Assembly: GCA_038659295.1 (NCBI GenBank)
Contig: JASNGC010000001.1
Coordinates: forward strand, 1-64,000
Source of the DNA: Enterocytospora artemiae
Lineage: Eukaryota; Microsporidia
Reading direction: 5' to 3'
DNA length: 64,000 nucleotides
The first letter of the stretch is position 1; the number at the start of each line of letters is the position of its first letter. The translations under genes and the position numbers were made by a program. Under the pieces are notes generated by a model. The model made no database searches, was not told where the DNA came from, and worked only from the letters and a program-made list of their open reading frames with translations. This document shows positions 41,745 to 51,832 of the stretch, piece by piece.

Positions 41745-42983
41745 TTAATGTATTTTTATAATTTTACCGTAATATATGTGAATATTTTTACACATACAAA
41801 TATTTTGAAGTTTTGCCGTTTTTAATTCCTTATATGCATCTTTTAAAGCATGGTCAAACTTGATACGTTTCTTAAATTTTAAAAAATTTAAAAATTCCTT
41901 TAATTCACTAACCTCACTAAAACACCTGAAACATTTTGGAAGCCCTTTAGCATGGAGTTTGATGCAACCGAAATTTGTAAGATTATCATTAGCCAATCCC
42001 ACACCCTCTACGTATGAGGTAACCGGTATATCGACATTACTTTTGTCAGTATCATATGAAATAGGTAAATATTTCATAAGACGAACATATTTATTATGTT
42101 CTAACTTTATGGTGTCTAAAGCAATGTCCTTAGGAATTGAAGAACCAATTGTCGTTTTTAACTCTGAGAATTTGGAGCATTTTTCCATTTTTTCTTCAAC
42201 ATCAATTGATTCTTCAAAATTTGGAATATCATTCTTTTTAAAATTTTTTAATTTTATGTAATGTATTGAAGTTGAGGCTAAATGGCCTGATTTATATTTG
42301 GGCACTCTCATCGGGCAACTTTCGTCAGCTAATATGGGCGATTGCACACTATTCCGAGATAAAATAATTCTTGGGCATCTCTCAGGTTTTGTTTGTTCAA
42401 TACATCGTATATTTGAAGGTTGAATACAGTTGATAATATTTAAAGTAGATATCTGAGATTCATTTTCTTCAACAACCAATATGTCTTTTTTTTCTGTAAA
42501 ATTACCATTCTCACATCCATGATTCATTATCAACTTCAGATTATTTAGTCCATCTTTTGTAGATTTGCCACTGACAGACTTGTTTTTTTTGCTTTTTGGA
42601 ATTTTCTGTAGTGGTACCTCCTCCATGTTATTAATTTCCAAATCGTTTATTAATGAAAAAAGAGGATTCACGGCATCAATATTCGCACGATACCTTAACA
42701 CCAGAAGCTGCTGTCGATAAGTTAGTTTTGAAATATCTGTTTCTTTAAAAATATTAGTAGCTCTGACTTTCTTTGATCTTTTTGATGGGGATAATTTCTT
42801 CTTTGCATTTGTGGATGATAATGTGTCTAATTGGGTTTGTGGAATACTACTATCATTACAAAATAAATTTATACATACTTCATTTGATCCATCATTATAA
42901 CATGTCTTTGGAGAATACTCCTCTTCTGTTCTGGAGGACTTGGGAGAACTCAATATCGAATCTAAATCGAACTGGTCAATCAT
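41745..42983 (-). CDS. Hypothetical basic, possibly nuclear protein
   Basis: 412 residues that I do not recognise. The N-terminal third is polar with Ser/Pro sites (SPKSS, SPKT, SPSKRSKKVR) and a basic cluster near residues 64-75 that could be a nuclear localisation signal. A second basic stretch (IPKSKKNKS) follows. The C-terminal 60 residues contain three cysteines in CFRCF and CMC and a predicted helical, Lys-rich run. Codon use and AT content match neighbouring genes. Its 5' end abuts, and may overlap by about 80 bases, the divergent gene on the plus strand. No CCC tract precedes the ATG, unlike most genes here. Confidence 0.6.
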   Translation of the reverse strand: MIDQFDLDSILSSPKSSRTEEEYSPKTCYNDGSNEVCINLFCNDSSIPQTQLDTLSSTNAKKKLSPSKRSKKVRATNIFKETDISKLTYRQQLLVLRYRANIDAVNPLFSLINDLEINNMEEVPLQKIPKSKKNKSVSGKSTKDGLNNLKLIMNHGCENGNFTEKKDILVVEENESQISTLNIINCIQPSNIRCIEQTKPERCPRIILSRNSVQSPILADESCPMRVPKYKSGHLASTSIHYIKLKNFKKNDIPNFEESIDVEEKMEKCSKFSELKTTIGSSIPKDIALDTIKLEHNKYVRLMKYLPISYDTDKSNVDIPVTSYVEGVGLANDNLTNFGCIKLHAKGLPKCFRCFSEVSELKEFLNFLKFKKRIKFDHALKDAYKELKTAKLQNICMCKNIHIYYGKIIKIH

Positions 42984-43858
42984 TAAGACTCAAAATTCAA
43001 AAAACTTTTTATGAAAATTGGAGGGAAACAGTAACTTTGAAGAAAAATCTGTTATTTACCATATATGTTGTGTATAATAGATTAAAGGGGTTTTATTGCA
43101 AAGTATACAATCCATTTTTGGATGCTGAAAAAAGCATATATCTCCAAATAATGGCAATATTTTGCAATAAAACTATGCTAATATATTTTTCTGTATCAAA
43201 GTATAGTAAATATTTTCAATACCATCGGGAATTTAAAACATCATTGAAACAACTTCAAACAAATAAAAAATCACGTATTTTCTTGGAAATGGCTGGAACA
43301 GAAATACTTTCTTTAACTCATACGTTCAAATATAATGGTATTAAAGCCATGTACAGCGTGAAATTTTATAATGATAAGCTATTGATTTTCAATGATGAAG
43401 TTAATGAGGTAATAAAATATTCTAAAATTTATAAGATCAAATATAATCCAAAATATCTGAAAATCATCTTGAAAAATGGTGAGCAGGTAAAAATACCATC
43501 AACTATTAGGGAGTCCGAAGCAATTAATGAAGTGTTTATGAAAAGAAGTGATTCGAAAAGTACTCAAGATAATAACTTTGGTATTGCCTTTGTTGAGTTT
43601 GGGGAAACTAGTTTTTTTCTAAAAATTAGTTCCCTCAATCATCAAACATTCAAATCGGAAGTAATTAAACGAATAGCACACTTTTTCTATCCTGCATTTG
43701 ACCCAGAAGAAATCAACCTAGAGACATTTTCAAACTTTAATTTTTACATAAAAAATGGTTCTACTTTGGCCAACTTAGATTGCGATGAGGATTTAGATGC
43801 TGCAATAGAATATTTCGGTGGAAAAGTTGATATTTTACTAACTAATACTAAAAGATAA
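42902..43858 (+). CDS. Probable Cdc24-like RhoGEF (DH-PH-PB1)
   Basis: About 318 residues if started at ATG 42902. The first part is helical and contains KYSKYFQYHREFKTSLKQL, resembling the end of a DH (RhoGEF) domain. A PH-like segment with KLLIFNDEVNEVI and KIYKIKYNPKYLKII follows. The C-terminal 90 residues fit PB1: FYIKNGS-LANLDCDEDLDAAIEYF carries the acidic OPCA-type DEDL-A motif. DH, PH and PB1 in that order is the layout of fungal Cdc24, the exchange factor for Cdc42. Uncertainty: the start. ATG 42902 would overlap the divergent minus-strand gene by 82 bases. The next in-frame ATG is 43151, which would drop most of the DH part. No CCC tract marks either. Confidence 0.5.
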   Translation: MSLENTPLLFWRTWENSISNLNRTGQSLRLKIQKTFYENWRETVTLKKNLLFTIYVVYNRLKGFYCKVYNPFLDAEKSIYLQIMAIFCNKTMLIYFSVSKYSKYFQYHREFKTSLKQLQTNKKSRIFLEMAGTEILSLTHTFKYNGIKAMYSVKFYNDKLLIFNDEVNEVIKYSKIYKIKYNPKYLKIILKNGEQVKIPSTIRESEAINEVFMKRSDSKSTQDNNFGIAFVEFGETSFFLKISSLNHQTFKSEVIKRIAHFFYPAFDPEEINLETFSNFNFYIKNGSTLANLDCDEDLDAAIEYFGGKVDILLTNTKR

Positions 43859-43963
43859 TTAAAGCCAAAAATTAATTACAATCTCAGACATATTATGGAA
43901 ATTGACAAAATTATAAATACCATTTCTTGAAATTAAAAAAACTCTTTCCTATTTTCAAGAAAT

Positions 43964-45244
43964 TTATTTTCTTTTGACTACCGTATGAGCATTTTCAATC
44001 CTCCAGCCTACACTTTTATTTTCAGTTCCACTTTTGAAAATTCTTAGTTCTGGACCCTTTGGAGATTTAATTTGAATTTTTCCAGTCAGCTCTGTTTTGT
44101 TCAGTGGAATTATAGCAAATTCTGGAATTTTTTCCACATTTCTCTGCTCTACGATTTCCCTGTAATATTGCAGTTGATCTGCAGCATCTAGCTCACTGGG
44201 GAAATCCAATACATTCTGAAAAAAGCGTTGTTGAACACACATTTCCAAAAAATTAGCATTAAAAACCTGTCTTTGTGTCGATTCAATATTGTCCAACTGA
44301 AGCATTAAGCTTTTGAAATCCTTTTCTAACTGTTTTTTAGTAATCTGAATATTCGACCTAAATGTTGCAACATTTTCCTTGAAACTAGTCATATCATTCT
44401 TAATTGATGATGGAATGCATTCTAGTTTTTGAGATGGTTTGGAAATTACCGCATTGATATTTTTACAAGCATCAGTAAAAAGTATGATTTTGTGGTTAGC
44501 AAATTCCACAGTAGAATGTGTACCTGTAATTTTACAATAAGAACATAGCGGTTCAAGACAATCCCTACAATAAAATTCTACAGTCTTTGTGGTATGATAT
44601 TTACAACTAATAAACTTTTTCTGGCCCACCTCAGCAAAGTATTTTCTTTCATGACGCTTCAAAAATTCATCAAAATGGACGATATGATCACAGCCATTGC
44701 AAAATGAAGCTCTTTCGGAAGGACAAAATACAATAGCATCCAACTTTTTACATTTATGGCACAGGTTTCTATTCCTAGCAATTTTCTCAAAAGCCTCATC
44801 ATACTCAAATGTCACCTTATAAAGTGGTAAAATTTTCTTTGCATCCTTGATAACATAGGAAAACTGAGATAGCTTCACATCGTTGTCACAAATATATTTG
44901 AGAGAACTATCATGGTCAGTAATAAGAGAATCATAGTCTTTAGGGATTGGGAGTGATTGCTTGCAGTATTCATCAGAAACGTAAATGGAATTTCCAACGG
45001 CTACTTCGCAAAGATAGACGGTATGGATTGTTGAGTTTTTCGTGAGTGGAACTCCATAAATAGGAAAATATGTCGTTTCACCAATATCGGAGCAAAATGC
45101 CTGAATTCTTGTTGAATTACAATACGTATTGTTAAACTGTATCATATCTTCATTTCTAAGAACATGTTCTGTTGAATAGTGTTTTAACGTCAAACTATTT
45201 AATAAGAACTTAAGCTTGTATTCTATCTTACTATCGATATCCAT
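43964..45244 (-). CDS. Double B-box zinc-binding protein with coiled coil
   Basis: 426 residues from MDIDSKIEYKLKF. A Cys/His region near residues 157-250 contains two B-box-type units. The first is CHKCKKLDAIVFC..ASFCNGCDHIVH..F..RHER; the second is CKYHTTKTVEFYCRDCLEPLCSYCKITGTHS..FANH. A coiled coil (about 280-345) follows. This is the core of TRIM-like proteins but without a RING, so I do not predict ubiquitin ligase activity. Such modules mediate protein assembly. The frame is open a further 27 codons upstream, but CCC directly abuts ATG 45244. The biological role here is unknown. Confidence 0.75.
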   Translation of the reverse strand: MDIDSKIEYKLKFLLNSLTLKHYSTEHVLRNEDMIQFNNTYCNSTRIQAFCSDIGETTYFPIYGVPLTKNSTIHTVYLCEVAVGNSIYVSDEYCKQSLPIPKDYDSLITDHDSSLKYICDNDVKLSQFSYVIKDAKKILPLYKVTFEYDEAFEKIARNRNLCHKCKKLDAIVFCPSERASFCNGCDHIVHFDEFLKRHERKYFAEVGQKKFISCKYHTTKTVEFYCRDCLEPLCSYCKITGTHSTVEFANHKIILFTDACKNINAVISKPSQKLECIPSSIKNDMTSFKENVATFRSNIQITKKQLEKDFKSLMLQLDNIESTQRQVFNANFLEMCVQQRFFQNVLDFPSELDAADQLQYYREIVEQRNVEKIPEFAIIPLNKTELTGKIQIKSPKGPELRIFKSGTENKSVGWRIENAHTVVKRK

Positions 45245-45714
45245 GGGTGAAAAATATCTCAAAACACTAAAAATAACATAAATTTTAAGATGATCGAAAA
45301 CCAAACATACAACAAAGCATTCCAAAAAACATTTATAAAAAAGAATAAAATTGAAAACATATCATTAAGATGAATGGACACATTGTACAAACATTGAGCA
45401 GTTATACAAATACAAAAGAAAGATAATACGGGTTAGATACAAACAAAATATAATACAAGCCATATTGATTAAAAATAAAACGTACTGAAAAACACAAAAT
45501 TAGTCAACTAGAAATAAGATCAGAATAAAACGGCATGATTTACATTGTAACCATATTCTATATTAATTTTTATTACTATTAAATGTGTTTCCCCCTGCCC
45601 AATTGTCTTTTTATGCTAATATTAGTTAGGTTATTTAGTGAGATCAAAATGTTAAACTTTAGTGGATCTACAGTTGTATTGTACGGATTTGATTCAAAAC
45701 TCGATGGCAAGGCA
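45245..45714. other. Intergenic region
   Basis: About 470 AT-rich bases between two minus-strand genes. No additional gene supported. Confidence 0.45.
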
Positions 45715-46119
45715 TTATTTATTTTTTCTAGGCAGCATCTTCTTGCAGATGTCGATCTGATCTGTTTCTACAACAACTCCATCCACAATAAAATGGTCCA
45801 AAATTTTATGGGTTTCAACAAAGTTATAAATGAAATTTGATTCATTTAGACTCCCAAAATATTTGTCATAAACTCCCATCAGCAGATTTATCAGGTTCAA
45901 AACGTACATCTCATTCTCATTACTAACCAAGAACACAACCATCAATGTACCAAATTTCTTAAAGACTATTGTATCCTGATTTATATTGATAAAGTTACAA
46001 TTTTGGGTAGCCGCCAATAATCTTTTTCGAATATCAGTAGTCGAGAAGGATGATCTGTAGGTTCGTTCAAATCTCTTTTCAAAACTAGAGTTATTAAAGC
46101 ATACAATTTTTTTAATCAT
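45715..46119 (-). CDS. Adaptor-complex sigma-like small subunit
   Basis: 134 residues, a length close to the sigma chains of AP complexes (about 140-160). The sequence FGTLMVVFLVSNENEMYVLN followed by LINLLMGVYDKYFG fits the sigma hallmark of an NELyvLelIh core and a (L)DkYFg segment, and IYNFVETHKILDHFIVDG fits the FNF...ILDEF helix. The end, GVVVETD, also recalls zeta-COP, so a coatomer small subunit is the alternative. Both are longin-fold chains of clathrin or COPI coats that sort cargo in Golgi and endosomal traffic. Confidence 0.7.
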   Translation of the reverse strand: MIKKIVCFNNSSFEKRFERTYRSSFSTTDIRKRLLAATQNCNFININQDTIVFKKFGTLMVVFLVSNENEMYVLNLINLLMGVYDKYFGSLNESNFIYNFVETHKILDHFIVDGVVVETDQIDICKKMLPRKNK

Positions 46120-46288
46120 TCAATGTTATTCAGAAATACAAGACGATAAATATTCCAAACAAAATAGCAAATAATTCAAAACTAAGAATAAACATATAAT
46201 TCAAAACAGATTAAAATTTTCACAAGCTCATATTATCACATTTCCTTGAAATGGCAATTGCTATGAATGCAGCAATTGATATAAGAAT

Positions 46289-47002
46289 TTATTTCTTGGA
46301 ACCTTTACCTCTACCAGTAGATCTAGCACCGACCAGACCAACCTGCTGAGCATAAGGAGCTTTTTTGGAACGACAAGAAGAGAAACCAATATGCTGATGA
46401 TTACCTCCACCATGCTTGTGATCAACAGGATTCATTGCAACACCTCTAACCCTTGGGAATAGCTGGCCTCTAGACTTTCTCAAATAATGAGCTGTACCTG
46501 CCTTGAGCAATGGTTTTTCAGTCACACCAGCACCCGCTACCACACCAATAATGGCTCTAACATTTGAAGGGAATATTCTTTTCTGGCCAGATGGCAACTT
46601 TAAAACGGTTTGTTCAGATTCCTTCCTGTGATTTTCAATGGTACAGAAGGCACCAGCGGTCATAGCTACCTTACCACCATCATTCAAAACATATTCAACC
46701 GAGTGAATTGCATTACCTTCAGGAATGTGCTTGATCTGTACACAATTACCAGCACTCAATTTAGTCTCATCGCCAAAGTACATTTTATCTCCAACAGAGA
46801 CACCTTCAGTTGCAACAATATGGAAGCTTTTCCCTTCCATTTCCATAATGGCAAATGGTGCTACCTTTCCCCTCTCATGCTTCAGAGCTACAACTGTAGC
46901 CACATGGATACCCGAATGTTCGGGATATGCTGGATCTTCAACAACTCTTACGCTTCTGTTTTTCTTCTTTATCTGTCTAAATTTCCTGATAACTTTCGAC
47001 AT
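46289..47002 (-). CDS. RPL2: 60S ribosomal protein uL2 (L8)
   Basis: 237 residues. The family is obvious: basic N-terminus, then GAGVTEKPLLKAGTAH, RGVAMNPVDHKHGGGNHQHIG, with the histidine (HGGG) segment near the peptidyl transferase centre, and the C-terminal basic tail. uL2 is essential for subunit association and peptide bond formation. The frame is open 21 more codons upstream, but the conserved start MSKVIRKFRQ with CCCC three bases before the ATG fixes the start at 47002. It is a little shorter than yeast Rpl2 (254). Confidence 0.96.
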   Translation of the reverse strand: MSKVIRKFRQIKKKNRSVRVVEDPAYPEHSGIHVATVVALKHERGKVAPFAIMEMEGKSFHIVATEGVSVGDKMYFGDETKLSAGNCVQIKHIPEGNAIHSVEYVLNDGGKVAMTAGAFCTIENHRKESEQTVLKLPSGQKRIFPSNVRAIIGVVAGAGVTEKPLLKAGTAHYLRKSRGQLFPRVRGVAMNPVDHKHGGGNHQHIGFSSCRSKKAPYAQQVGLVGARSTGRGKGSKK

Positions 47003-47286
47003 GCTGGGGTGTGGCGTTAACAAAAAATTTTTAATAAAAATTTGTAAAAAATTGAGACTTATCAAAAAATATTGAAAAATTAATAGTCTACAAAGACATT
47101 TGTTGAATAATATTATTCTTTAGAAATTTCCCGAAACATATTAGTAAAAAATTGATAAGGCACGTTATAGACTATCTTTTGTTCAATACAGTAAATAATT
47201 TTCAGAGATATGTGTTTTAACTCTTTTTCAGTTTCAACCACATAACCTTCGACTTACGGATTTAAACAAACACCTTTGATGCCCTT

Positions 47287-47691
47287 ATGCCATTACCCAG
47301 ATTTTTTCCCAAATTAGCAATAAAGGATCTTTATGAAGTTAGACACGAACATAATTCATTTTTATTTAAATGCTGCTCATTCAAATCATTTCAGGTGTGT
47401 GGCATTGGAATTCCAATTTCCGAGAAATATTTTGAAATTATTGATTTTTCGGGGACACATCCATTTTATAAAAAACCTGCATTAAATATCCAGGTGGGTG
47501 CCAATATTTACAATATTGTTCCCTTTTATCGAAATAAGAAGGTAGAGTTTTATTGTGAGGGGTTTAAGAATGTAAATATTTATCAAGAATTGTTCTTTTA
47601 TTTGGAAATTCAATCAATTAAAATCAAAAAATGTTATGAAAAAGAAACTACCTGTAATCTTGGAATATCTAATGAGTTTGATGGAGTTTAG
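47287..47691 (+). CDS. Hypothetical small protein, possible OB-fold
   Basis: 134 residues, not recognised. The alternating pattern FKSFQVCGIGIPISEKYFEIIDFSG with a later beta-rich NIVPFYRNKKVEFYCEGF is compatible with an OB-fold like those of small genome-maintenance proteins, but this is only a structural guess. CCC lies just before the ATG at 47287, supporting expression. The gene is divergent from the uL2 gene with about 285 bases between them. Confidence 0.5.
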   Translation: MPLPRFFPKLAIKDLYEVRHEHNSFLFKCCSFKSFQVCGIGIPISEKYFEIIDFSGTHPFYKKPALNIQVGANIYNIVPFYRNKKVEFYCEGFKNVNIYQELFFYLEIQSIKIKKCYEKETTCNLGISNEFDGV

Positions 47692-47955
47692 AAAAAAATT
47701 ACATCGTAAAAGTTCTTAAATATTAAAATCAATGATGTTTTCTGTCCAAGATGAAATATAATAGTTTTAATAACATCTATCAAACAACTTATTTTCAGGC
47801 AATATTTAGTCTTTTCAATGATTTAAATTACTATTATTATGTGTTTAATAGAATAGTTAGTTTTATTACATATAGAACCAAACGTATCAAATATTTTTGA
47901 AAATTTCCTTCATAATAATAAATCCATTGTTTTGAAAAGTATTATTTTTAACCCC

Positions 47956-48372
47956 ATGAAATTTGTTACAATTGTTTCCGTTTTGTGTTCTGCAAATTGT
48001 GTGGTGGCGACTGAGGAATGTGTGCCATCGACGCAATGTATTTTGTCCAAGGTGAAAAACGTTATCAATCATATTAAGGAATGTTCTGCGAAAAAATATC
48101 ATATGATATCTGATTACTTTTCAAATCAGTCATCTAAAGTTTCGGAGTTTGTTAAAAAATATGTTGGAGAAGAAAAGAACCCAGATACTCCAAAGTTAAG
48201 TGAAGAGGAGCAAGAGAAATTTGCAAAGCTTATTGAAGAAATTAAGGCTCATATTGCTAAGTTGCAGTCAGAAAATTTAGAAAATTCTCAAAACCATGGT
48301 ACTGAGGAAGCGGAGGAAGAGGAGGAGAACATTTCAGAAAGTCAAAAGGAAGAGGTAGAAGAAGTTTTATAA
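47956..48372 (+). CDS. Small secreted acidic protein
   Basis: 138 residues from MKFVTIVSVLCSANCVVA, a clear signal peptide. The mature part has three cysteines within its first 30 residues (EECVPSTQCILS, KECS). A helical Lys/Glu-rich middle follows, and the tail is almost entirely Glu and Ser (EEAEEEEEN). Net charge at the C-terminus is strongly negative. A CCCC tract directly precedes ATG 47956; the frame is open 8 codons upstream but the upstream ATG has no such motif. Secretion suggests a spore wall, polar tube or host-exposed role. I see no match to a named family. Confidence 0.6.
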   Translation: MKFVTIVSVLCSANCVVATEECVPSTQCILSKVKNVINHIKECSAKKYHMISDYFSNQSSKVSEFVKKYVGEEKNPDTPKLSEEEQEKFAKLIEEIKAHIAKLQSENLENSQNHGTEEAEEEEENISESQKEEVEEVL

Positions 48373-49085
48373 TAAAATAATTTGAATATGTTCCTGCCGG
48401 TTCTGTAGCTTTGTTTTATATTATACCAGATTAAAACTTATGTTGAACTACGAAAAACTAAATTCGTATAATCATTTATTGGTACAGTTGTAGTGATATA
48501 AAACATTTTACAACAATTATCTTAACATTTTAACATGGATTGAGGGTACATTTCATTAATTGGTTATTTACTATAGATTTCTTGATTCATTCTTTAGATT
48601 TTTTAATAATATATACATGGTAAATAGCAAGTATATTACTATACTAATTTGCCTATTGGTTGAAATTGGTGGATGGTACAAATTTATATGCTTAGAAATA
48701 ATCACTTTGTGTAGTGATGATAAAAAAGGAACATTAAAAATTTCTTCATTATAAAACCAATAATAAGTAGAACCTTACATTTAACTTTCAGTTTCTATTC
48801 AAATACTTTTCAATAACGGTATATTGTTTTATATCTGGTCCATGTATCCACTGATAACAATCTTTTTATGCAATTTAGATTGACTTTTCCAATTTGTTAT
48901 TCGTGTTTTTCTTAATTAACACTCGTCAGTTTTAAAAAAATATAACTAAGCACTAACCTTATTTTAAAAAAACTTCTAAACTATGATTCATATAGTAATA
49001 TTTATCTATATTCTGCTAAGATGCAATCGTTCAACTTGTAGTTTTATCAGTATATTTTAAAATATAAAGTTATCTTTTCTAGCCC
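48373..49085. other. Intergenic region
   Basis: About 700 AT-rich bases. The open frame at 48560-48754 has no start motif. No RNA gene recognised. Confidence 0.45.
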
Positions 49086-49721
49086 ATGATTTTATACATT
49101 TTATTAGTTTTTCCAATACTTCTATGTCTTCAACCTGAAAATGTAGACTTAATTGAGATGTACAAAACTTCCAAGCCATTCATGGTTATTGAATATACTC
49201 CAAAAGAAACCAATACACCTAAAACATTCCGAGTTGCCTTCGAAATGTTTTGGGATAGTACCCCGAGAACCTGTCTAAATTTCTGTAAGCTGTTAGATGG
49301 ATTTACAAATTCAGCAGGAAAGTACTCCTGTTACAAAAACATAATATTTCATAGAATTATCTTTGGTTTTATGATGCAAGGAGGTGCTGAACCCTTACAA
49401 AAAACTCAAGCATCATCTCCAGAAAGTTTTTACGGAAAACAATTTGCAGATGAAAATTTTAGTAAAAAGCACACAGAAGCGGGGTTATTAAGCATGGCAA
49501 ATGCAGGTAGAGATACAAATGGAACACAATTTTTCATTACATTCGCCCCAACCACTTGGCTGGATGGTAAACATGTTGTATTTGGAAAGGTTGTTGAAGG
49601 ACTATCAGAAATATTAAAGGTCCAAACTGTAGAAGTTAATAAGAACGATTATCCAACTCATAGTGTACGGATTGTGGACTGTGGTGCACTTGGTTATACA
49701 AGAATTAATACTACATTATAA
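49086..49721 (+). CDS. Secretory-pathway cyclophilin (peptidyl-prolyl isomerase)
   Basis: 211 residues. The first 16 residues are a signal peptide (MILYILLVFPILLCLQ). The rest is one cyclophilin domain with the active-site FHRI, FGFMMQGG, LSMANAGRDTNGTQFFITF and WLDGKHVVFGKV motifs; the catalytic Arg of FHR and the QFFIT segment are intact and the cyclosporin-binding Trp position is filled (WLDGKH). Cyclophilins turn prolyl bonds during folding. With a signal peptide and no obvious HDEL at the end it may act in the ER lumen or be secreted. CCC directly precedes the ATG. Confidence 0.93.
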   Translation: MILYILLVFPILLCLQPENVDLIEMYKTSKPFMVIEYTPKETNTPKTFRVAFEMFWDSTPRTCLNFCKLLDGFTNSAGKYSCYKNIIFHRIIFGFMMQGGAEPLQKTQASSPESFYGKQFADENFSKKHTEAGLLSMANAGRDTNGTQFFITFAPTTWLDGKHVVFGKVVEGLSEILKVQTVEVNKNDYPTHSVRIVDCGALGYTRINTTL

Positions 49722-49958
49722 TAAATTACCAAAGCATATTCGTTTACTATAATGGCATTTTCAAAATATTTTTTCTAATTTAAAAGTAAGTTTCTTTAAT
49801 ATAGAATGGTATCTATAGTTTTGGTTCATATGTGGAATGGCTAAAGTCGGTTTCATTATTTCTCCAAAAAACTCAATTTTTTATCAACTCAATATGGGAT
49901 CCACTGATTAAAACATTTATCATTTTGAAAACAATGTTTTTTGCTTCCCCCTAAAAAT

Positions 49959-51461
49959 ATGAGAATACTAAAAGAAACTGAAACCAATTGTAATTCGGAA
50001 ACTTCATATGAAAAGTTTGGGGTTGGAAGTTCTCTGCAAATTTCTGTAAAAAACAATGGTTTTCAGGACAACAAACCCAGAGATAACGTTTCTTCTACAT
50101 CGCTAAAAGATTCTTCAGTCGTAGATTCAATGGAGCTATCAAAATTATTACTTGAGAATAGAGAATTTAGTAATCCAAAGCAATCAAGGGAGAATAATTT
50201 ATCTTTATCAAGAAGAGCAACGGTAAAAAAAAAAGTCAAAAGAAGTGGAATGATAGCACGTGGAACTATTGGAAACATTAACTTAAATTCACGAATCGTT
50301 TCTGATGAAAGAGTTAGACAAATGGATGAAATAACTGTTACGCTGATCAAAAAAATCTTAGCTTTGTACCCAGCAGCTGATTTAAGAGAGATTATTAAGG
50401 AATATGAAGAGCTGATCAACTACATTAGTGTAAGAAAGCCTTCTATACTTGAAATTGAGGAAAAAATAAAGAAATTTTACGATATATGTGATTTCAAAAA
50501 ACTATGCAAGCGCTTCAGGAAGTTGTCTAATTTAAATGCAGGTATTAAATCCAGAGATGATTTGAATGCGTCCCTTTATACGAATACGGGGAATAATGAA
50601 TTTGGACTATTAGATAAGAGCTTTGAATCACCCACAAATTTTGACTTCGAAAGTATTTCTTCAGTGCAAAATAGTTTCTTGGATGGTGCAGAATATGATT
50701 CCTTACTGAATGGGGATTTTTTAGAAAACACTTACGAAATTCAAAATTCTCAGAATGCTAGAAAAGTTTTATTAGGAGAAAAGAGGTATAGAGGCTTTGA
50801 TATTGACATCGCAGCAATTCATAATTCTGGATTGTTGAAAACTCGTGACACAAAAATCAGTGAAGGGCTAGCAGCAATATTGGCTATATTTTCAAGAGAA
50901 TTCCAAGTGCCTGCAACTTTCGTAGAAAAGATTACATCAAATGAAATTTGCGAGTTTGCATTCATTAATCCGGAGGAATTACATCTTCCTAATGGAAATC
51001 CAAAGACTATTTTTGTTAGACGTGGAGAAATCGGAAGATACAATCAAAAGCTCTTTGTAATGATGTCTTCTGGAATTTTCAATCAGCCAAAAATCAAACT
51101 CAAGTCAAATCCATCATTTTTCACAAAATCTGTTAATTGGAGTAAGTTTGATATTATTCAAGCAAATGAGATTGTTTTAAACTATTTTAATGGTATGAAG
51201 TTGAGAGAGGTTGGTAATGTTTGGTTTGTAATTCATAGAAACAATGGTAGATCTGAAATTGAGATACTAGATGATTCCAATGTGTATTTTTCGGGCCTAA
51301 CACATAACACTATCAAGATAGGTTTTAAACCTGGATTCAAATTGCTCTATTTTATGCTTTTGGAAACATTTATGATATATAGGTGTGTATTTTCTTCTCC
51401 TAGTATAGCACAAGATGCCTTTGAAAAAATTATGAACACTGAAGATGATTACAGGATCTAA
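49959..51461 (+). CDS. Hypothetical 500-residue protein
   Basis: I do not recognise it. The N-terminal 150 residues are polar with a basic stretch (RRATVKKKVKRSG) that may be a nuclear signal. Residues about 130-195 form a Leu/Glu/Lys helical region. A low-complexity link (Asn/Asp/Ser) follows, then a compact C-terminal 230 residues with mixed strands and helices (RRGEIGRYNQKLFVMMSSG, VNWSKFDIIQANEIVLNYF, VGNVWFVIHRNNG). CCCCC stands 5 bases before ATG 49959, which decides the start; the frame is open slightly further up. Confidence 0.65.
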   Translation: MRILKETETNCNSETSYEKFGVGSSLQISVKNNGFQDNKPRDNVSSTSLKDSSVVDSMELSKLLLENREFSNPKQSRENNLSLSRRATVKKKVKRSGMIARGTIGNINLNSRIVSDERVRQMDEITVTLIKKILALYPAADLREIIKEYEELINYISVRKPSILEIEEKIKKFYDICDFKKLCKRFRKLSNLNAGIKSRDDLNASLYTNTGNNEFGLLDKSFESPTNFDFESISSVQNSFLDGAEYDSLLNGDFLENTYEIQNSQNARKVLLGEKRYRGFDIDIAAIHNSGLLKTRDTKISEGLAAILAIFSREFQVPATFVEKITSNEICEFAFINPEELHLPNGNPKTIFVRRGEIGRYNQKLFVMMSSGIFNQPKIKLKSNPSFFTKSVNWSKFDIIQANEIVLNYFNGMKLREVGNVWFVIHRNNGRSEIEILDDSNVYFSGLTHNTIKIGFKPGFKLLYFMLLETFMIYRCVFSSPSIAQDAFEKIMNTEDDYRI

Positions 51462-51832
51462 AATTGATAATTTGATATAGATTATAAGCGATTAAATATT
51501 TATTATCACTTTCATATAGATATGAAACTAATCAATTTGTTTTTCGTACAAAATTATTAAAACTAATTTCCAATTTTAATTGATAGAAAGATGTCTTATG
51601 TTGTCAATACAAAAAATTGTTTTTCAGATTAATTCGGCTAGTTTAGTGAAATAATATAGCAAAGAATTTTAATCCATGTTTGGAAAATTTTATGACATAA
51701 CAAATATCTTGTTTCATATACCGTGAAATAAAAATGAGTGATCACTTCTATTGAATTTTAGTCAATAAAATTTTATTGGTTGATTTTTTTAAAGCTATTA
51801 AGATTAAATTATCTTCAGGGGCCCTAAAGGAG
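51462..51832. other. Intergenic region
   Basis: Short AT-rich spacer. The sequence GGGGCCCTAAAGGAG just before ATG 51833 is the presumed start motif of the next gene. Confidence 0.45.
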
